Source: UBA4923 sp964486135
GTDB lineage: Bacteria; Bacillota; Clostridia; Saccharofermentanales; DTU023
Assembly: GCA_964486135.1 (NCBI GenBank)
Contig: CAZAKT010000020.1
Coordinates: forward strand, 1-26,839
Reading direction: 5' to 3'
Length of the DNA: 26,839 nucleotides
Below the pieces are notes generated by a model. The model had not been told where the DNA came from. It worked only from the letters and a program-made list of their open reading frames with translations, and made no database searches. A program made the translations under genes and the position numbers. Below are positions 24,060 to 26,839 of the stretch, one piece after another (positions within the stretch are counted from its first letter, which is position 1; the number at the start of each line of letters is the position of its first letter).

Positions 24060-25100
24060 TTAGAATTCCTCGGAAGGTGGGTCGGACAGTTTCCGGAACC
24101 GGTCCACTGTCAGCTGGCCCAGGATGAATGGGCCGCCCTCCCAGCTCTCTCCCTTTGAGATCATGTCCTGTTCGAAGCTCTCTGCGATCGCAGGCGGGGT
24201 TATGGTAAGTATGATCTCTTTTTCCGGATCGCCCAGCCGCCCGTACCAGCCTTTTGAATCCGGCACGGCCCTGCGGAAGTGCAAAATGGTCGCCCCCCTG
24301 CCACCATGACCTTCCAGACTCTCCAGGATGAGGTGGGCCCGGCCCCGGTCAACGACGGCCGTCAAGGCAACACAGTCAGGTTTACTTCCCCGGGGGGCTT
24401 GATCGTCCGCTTGGACGGGCGCTTCATCCGGAGCTTCCGGGGGTACATCCAGGATGCCGGTCACCCGATCAAGATCGAAGGAAAAGAGGACCCCGCGTCC
24501 CGGTTTATCTGTACGCATTTCCTGGTAAATGGAGCAATAGAGGGACTGGGCATGGGAGGATCGGATCACAATGAGAACGATTTCCTTCTTGGGGACAATT
24601 TCGAAATCAAAGGTCTTTTTTATGTGATCAGCCGTCCCCAGCGCCTTCAGGATGGTGGCTCCAACCGGATGGCTCCGCTTTGCGCAGTCGATCACATATT
24701 CCCCCTCACCTTCGTTGACGACGGCGACGACCAGGGCGTGTTCAGCCGGTGGGCTGTCGGCATTGCGTTCCAGTTGATGCATAAAAGCGATGCCATGCTT
24801 TTTCTTCCCAATATTGAATTGCTCGCATAGGGCGTCCATAAGCGCAGGTGCCTTGGAGCTCGGCACTATCAGGGAAACCAGTTCCCGCCTGACGCTGGCC
24901 AGGCCCAGAAGAGACAGGAGATGTCCCGGGGCGATTCCTTGCGCATAAGCGTGGTAGGCCGCCAAGGCACCCTTGTCAAGAGCGTAACGGGCCATTCCGT
25001 CAGCCTTTCCCGGGTTGGCGATGAGGGTCAGCAGGCAAAGCGGTTCTTTTGTCATTTGCGATTGTAAGCTTTCCGGAGTTGGCAAATTATGACGGATCAT
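24060..25100 (-). CDS. Triple PII-like (GlnB-fold) protein, partner of the DUF1538 membrane protein
   Basis: A 346-residue cytoplasmic protein that reads as three successive PII-like (ferredoxin-fold) units at about 21-112, 120-216 and 242-338. Each has an opening strand, a GATIL-type turn (clear in units 2 and 3), a K/R-E-I/L-V strand (RRELVSLIV, KKEIVLIVI, EKEIILTI), a helix and a closing strand (HGIAFMHQL, RGVLFSFDL, GGPFILGQL). A Pro- and Asp-rich linker of about 25 residues separates units 2 and 3. PII proteins work as trimers, so one chain may form a covalent trimer. The ATG at 25100 has AGGA 8 nt upstream and overlaps the DUF1538 gene by 14 nt. PII-like proteins are known neighbours of DUF1538 genes; the ligand is unknown. 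Confidence 0.75.
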   Translation of the reverse strand: MIRHNLPTPESLQSQMTKEPLCLLTLIANPGKADGMARYALDKGALAAYHAYAQGIAPGHLLSLLGLASVRRELVSLIVPSSKAPALMDALCEQFNIGKKKHGIAFMHQLERNADSPPAEHALVVAVVNEGEGEYVIDCAKRSHPVGATILKALGTADHIKKTFDFEIVPKKEIVLIVIRSSHAQSLYCSIYQEMRTDKPGRGVLFSFDLDRVTGILDVPPEAPDEAPVQADDQAPRGSKPDCVALTAVVDRGRAHLILESLEGHGGRGATILHFRRAVPDSKGWYGRLGDPEKEIILTITPPAIAESFEQDMISKGESWEGGPFILGQLTVDRFRKLSDPPSEEF

Positions 25101-26640
25101 GGTTCTTATCCTCTCTATCTTCTGAGGGCAATTTGGCGGCAGGGATCTCTTCGCCGCCATCTATTTGTATCTGGCGCTTGCTCCGCCAAACGGAGATCAA
25201 GCCGAGAATTTGCAGGGTGATGAGGGGGGCCATGGCGACCAGGGCCACAACACCAAAACCATCCAGCAGGAGGTCTGCCTGGGGGACGCCGGCCGCGATT
25301 CCCTGGGTGAAGGCGAGGATGAAGGTGGCGGTCATAGGCCCGGAAGCGACACCCCCGGCGTCGAAGGCAATACCGAGAAAGAGCTCAGGCGTGAAATAGC
25401 TCATTATCATGATGAGGGTGTAGCCGGGCAGGAGCATGTGCCAGAGTTCGAGCCCCTCCGTATAGATCCGGATAACGGCGAGGGCTACGGAAAAGGCGAC
25501 GCCAATCGACAGAAAGGCCAGCACTACCTTGCGTGGGATGACCCCATCGGTCTCTTCCTCGACGGAAACGGTCAGGACTTGAACCGCCGGCTCCGCGATG
25601 ACGGTCACCATGCCCAGGAAGAAGGCGGCGATAACGGTAACCAGGGGTTTGTCACCTGTGACCAGGCTCGTTCCGATCAGATGGCCGGTTGGCATAAAAC
25701 CACCCATAACCCCGATGGTGAAGAGGACCAGGCCGAGATAGCAGAAGAACATGCCGATGTAGACCCGGGTTTTTTCCCGGCGCCGGAGGGAGAGGACCGT
25801 AATGTGCAGGAGGAAGAATATCAGGACCAGCGGCGCCAGGCTGAAGACGGAATCACGGATGGCCATCCAGGAGGCTGTCTGAAAGGGTTCAAAGAAGCTT
25901 GCGGGTTCTTGCCAACCTGCACTGGGGGGAGCTGTCGCATTGAAGTTTTTTTGCAGAGCTCCCTGGGCCAGGACAGCTAAAATGGCGCCGGCCGAGGCCA
26001 GGCCCACGATCCCGAATTGGTCACGCGCGTCCTCCCGCTGTCCTGCCGTGACCTGGGCGACACCGGCGGCCAGGGCCAGGATGAAGGGGGTTGTGATCGC
26101 TCCGGTCGTCGCGCCTGAGGCGTCAAAGGCAAAATCGTGGAAAATCGGTCTGGCCAGAATGGCAAGGATCAGGATAATCCCGTAGGTCACCCAGATGACC
26201 GTCCTGTAACGGACCTGGCGGACAATCCGCCAGAAGCCGACCATGACCAGGAGTCCGACACCTACCGAGACGATGATGACCATCTGCCATTTGGTTATAG
26301 CGGAACTGGTCAGCTCCTGTACTTGGGTGGCCAGGATCTGGAGGTCGGGTTCAGCGATGGAGATCAGAAAGCCCAATAGGATCCCGCCCGCCAGGAGGGG
26401 GAGGAGTTTGCCGATACCGACCAGGTAGCGGCCGCTATGCCGGCCGATGGGCGTGGCGCCCAGGTCAACTCCGACCAGGAAGATGGAAAGGCCGGCGAGG
26501 ACCATTAGGGCGCCGAGCAGGAACTGCCAGAGTTGCTGGCCTGACAGGGGGGTCGCGAAGAAGTGGAGGACGAGTACAAATAAGGTGACGGGCAGAACCG
26601 ACATCGACACCTCTTTTAGTTTTTCCGTAAATGACCCCAT
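25087..26640 (-). CDS. DUF1538-family membrane protein, two fused halves (UmpA-UmpB-like)
   Basis: A 517-residue integral membrane protein with about twelve hydrophobic segments. It contains two homologous halves. The AEP motif occurs at 96-98 (SIAEPDLQIL) and 349-351 (VIAEPAVQVL). A second motif occurs at about 172-190 (FDASGATTGAITTPFILA) and 426-444 (FDAGGVASGPMTATFILA), each followed by a FGIVGL or FGVVAL helix. From memory, two-gene DUF1538 proteins (UmpA, UmpB) were reported as a Na+/H+ antiporter; transport by this protein is therefore a hypothesis. GTG at 26646 is excluded because it sits on AGGAG. The ATG at 26640 follows it with 5 nt. The PII-like gene overlaps its 3' end. Confidence 0.85.
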   Translation of the reverse strand: MGSFTEKLKEVSMSVLPVTLFVLVLHFFATPLSGQQLWQFLLGALMVLAGLSIFLVGVDLGATPIGRHSGRYLVGIGKLLPLLAGGILLGFLISIAEPDLQILATQVQELTSSAITKWQMVIIVSVGVGLLVMVGFWRIVRQVRYRTVIWVTYGIILILAILARPIFHDFAFDASGATTGAITTPFILALAAGVAQVTAGQREDARDQFGIVGLASAGAILAVLAQGALQKNFNATAPPSAGWQEPASFFEPFQTASWMAIRDSVFSLAPLVLIFFLLHITVLSLRRREKTRVYIGMFFCYLGLVLFTIGVMGGFMPTGHLIGTSLVTGDKPLVTVIAAFFLGMVTVIAEPAVQVLTVSVEEETDGVIPRKVVLAFLSIGVAFSVALAVIRIYTEGLELWHMLLPGYTLIMIMSYFTPELFLGIAFDAGGVASGPMTATFILAFTQGIAAGVPQADLLLDGFGVVALVAMAPLITLQILGLISVWRSKRQIQIDGGEEIPAAKLPSEDREDKNHDPS

Positions 26641-26749
26641 AGGCACTCCTTTTGGTGAGATTCTAAACTATTCTAACTGAAAACAGGTCCAAGCGAAAAC
26701 GTGACCGGCTTCTTGCCGCCGGATTCGCATCGAGTCCATACCGTTCAGT

Positions 26750-26778
26750 TTGACAGAAAAGGGGTGTTCCGCTACGAT
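26750..26778 (+). promoter_or_regulatory. Promoter of the tRNA-Thr gene
   Basis: A perfect TTGACA (26750-26755), a 17-bp spacer and TACGAT (26773-26778), ending 9 nt before the tRNA 5' end. Confidence 0.7.
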
Positions 26779-26787
26779 AATTCCTGC

Positions 26788-26839
26788 GCCTGCGTAGCTC
26801 AGCTGGTAGAGCAGCCGCCTTGTAAGCGGCAGGTCGGGA
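26788..26839 (+). tRNA. tRNA-Thr (anticodon TGT), partial, cut by the window end
   Basis: The acceptor 5' strand GCCTGCG is followed by TA, a D-arm GCTC...GAGC, and an anticodon stem GCCGC with GCGGC around the loop CTTGTAA (anticodon TGT). AGGTC and the start of the T-stem follow. The T-loop and 3' acceptor strand lie outside the window. Confidence 0.9.

Noticed and set aside
25165..25980. A 271-codon open frame opposite the DUF1538 gene, very rich in Asp, Glu and Gly
   Set aside because: The composition is that of the reverse complement of a membrane protein gene, and there is no ribosome binding site. The DUF1538 frame has repeated family motifs.
26705..26722. CCGGC/GCCGG hairpin and tandem TTAGAAT-like boxes upstream of the DUF1538 gene
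   Set aside because: The stem is short with no T-tract. The TAGAAT boxes lack a -35 at proper spacing, so no promoter was called with confidence.
1..26839. CRISPR arrays, insertion sequences, integrases and attachment sites
   Set aside because: No regularly spaced direct repeats, transposase or integrase motifs, or long terminal inverted repeats were seen on either strand. The tRNA genes show no flanking duplication in the window.

Overview
The window reads as chromosome of a Bacillota (Firmicutes) bacterium, most likely from a clostridial or related anaerobic lineage. The signs are a sigma-A promoter followed by a CIRCE operator in front of groES-groEL, a diadenylate cyclase and YbbR domain next to glmM, a PnrA/Med-type nucleoside ABC transporter, and frequent GTG and TTG starts behind strong GGAGG ribosome binding sites. 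All of this was read by eye; no database search was possible.

Region A (about 1-12,660) is a catabolic and transport island. In order it holds a Zn amidohydrolase of the TRZ/ATZ type (minus), a divergent MerR-family regulator with a GyrI-like effector domain, an adenine-deaminase-like amidohydrolase, a complete BMP-type ABC importer (lipoprotein, two permeases, double ATPase), a D-2-hydroxyacid dehydrogenase (minus), a class II aldolase and an FGGY sugar kinase. Two promoters, one for each amidohydrolase, share the same unusual layout: a -35 box, a 19-bp spacer with a near-identical 13-bp dyad at the same offset, and a -10 box. That is the typical form of a MerR-activated promoter, so the regulator probably controls both amidohydrolases. 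The likely logic is import of a nucleoside-like compound, deamination of the base, then kinase, aldolase and dehydrogenase handling of the sugar part. The substrate cannot be read from the sequence.

Region B (about 12,760-15,520) holds a CvpA-like membrane protein, then groES-groEL with a consensus promoter, CIRCE and a strong terminator.

Region C (about 15,600-19,715) holds an SdpI-like membrane protein, an anchored extracytoplasmic protein of unknown function, a BaiN/HI0933-type flavoprotein and mutY, followed by an oppositely oriented tRNA-Gln(CUG) with its own promoter and terminator.

Region D (about 19,860-24,050) is the c-di-AMP and cell-wall module. CdaA and a single YbbR (CdaR-like) domain are fused in one polypeptide. 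glmM follows, then an anchored amidase-fold protein that has lost its apparent zinc ligands.

Region E (24,060-26,640, minus) is a DUF1538 membrane protein made of two fused homologous halves, with an overlapping gene for a protein that appears to hold three PII-like domains in one chain. The window ends inside a tRNA-Thr(UGU) gene.

The observations most worth following are the paired MerR promoters, the CdaA-YbbR fusion, the single-chain triple PII-like partner of DUF1538, the degenerate amidase, and the unassigned nucleoside/aldolase pathway. Region A looks poorer in G+C than regions C to E in the few lines I counted.
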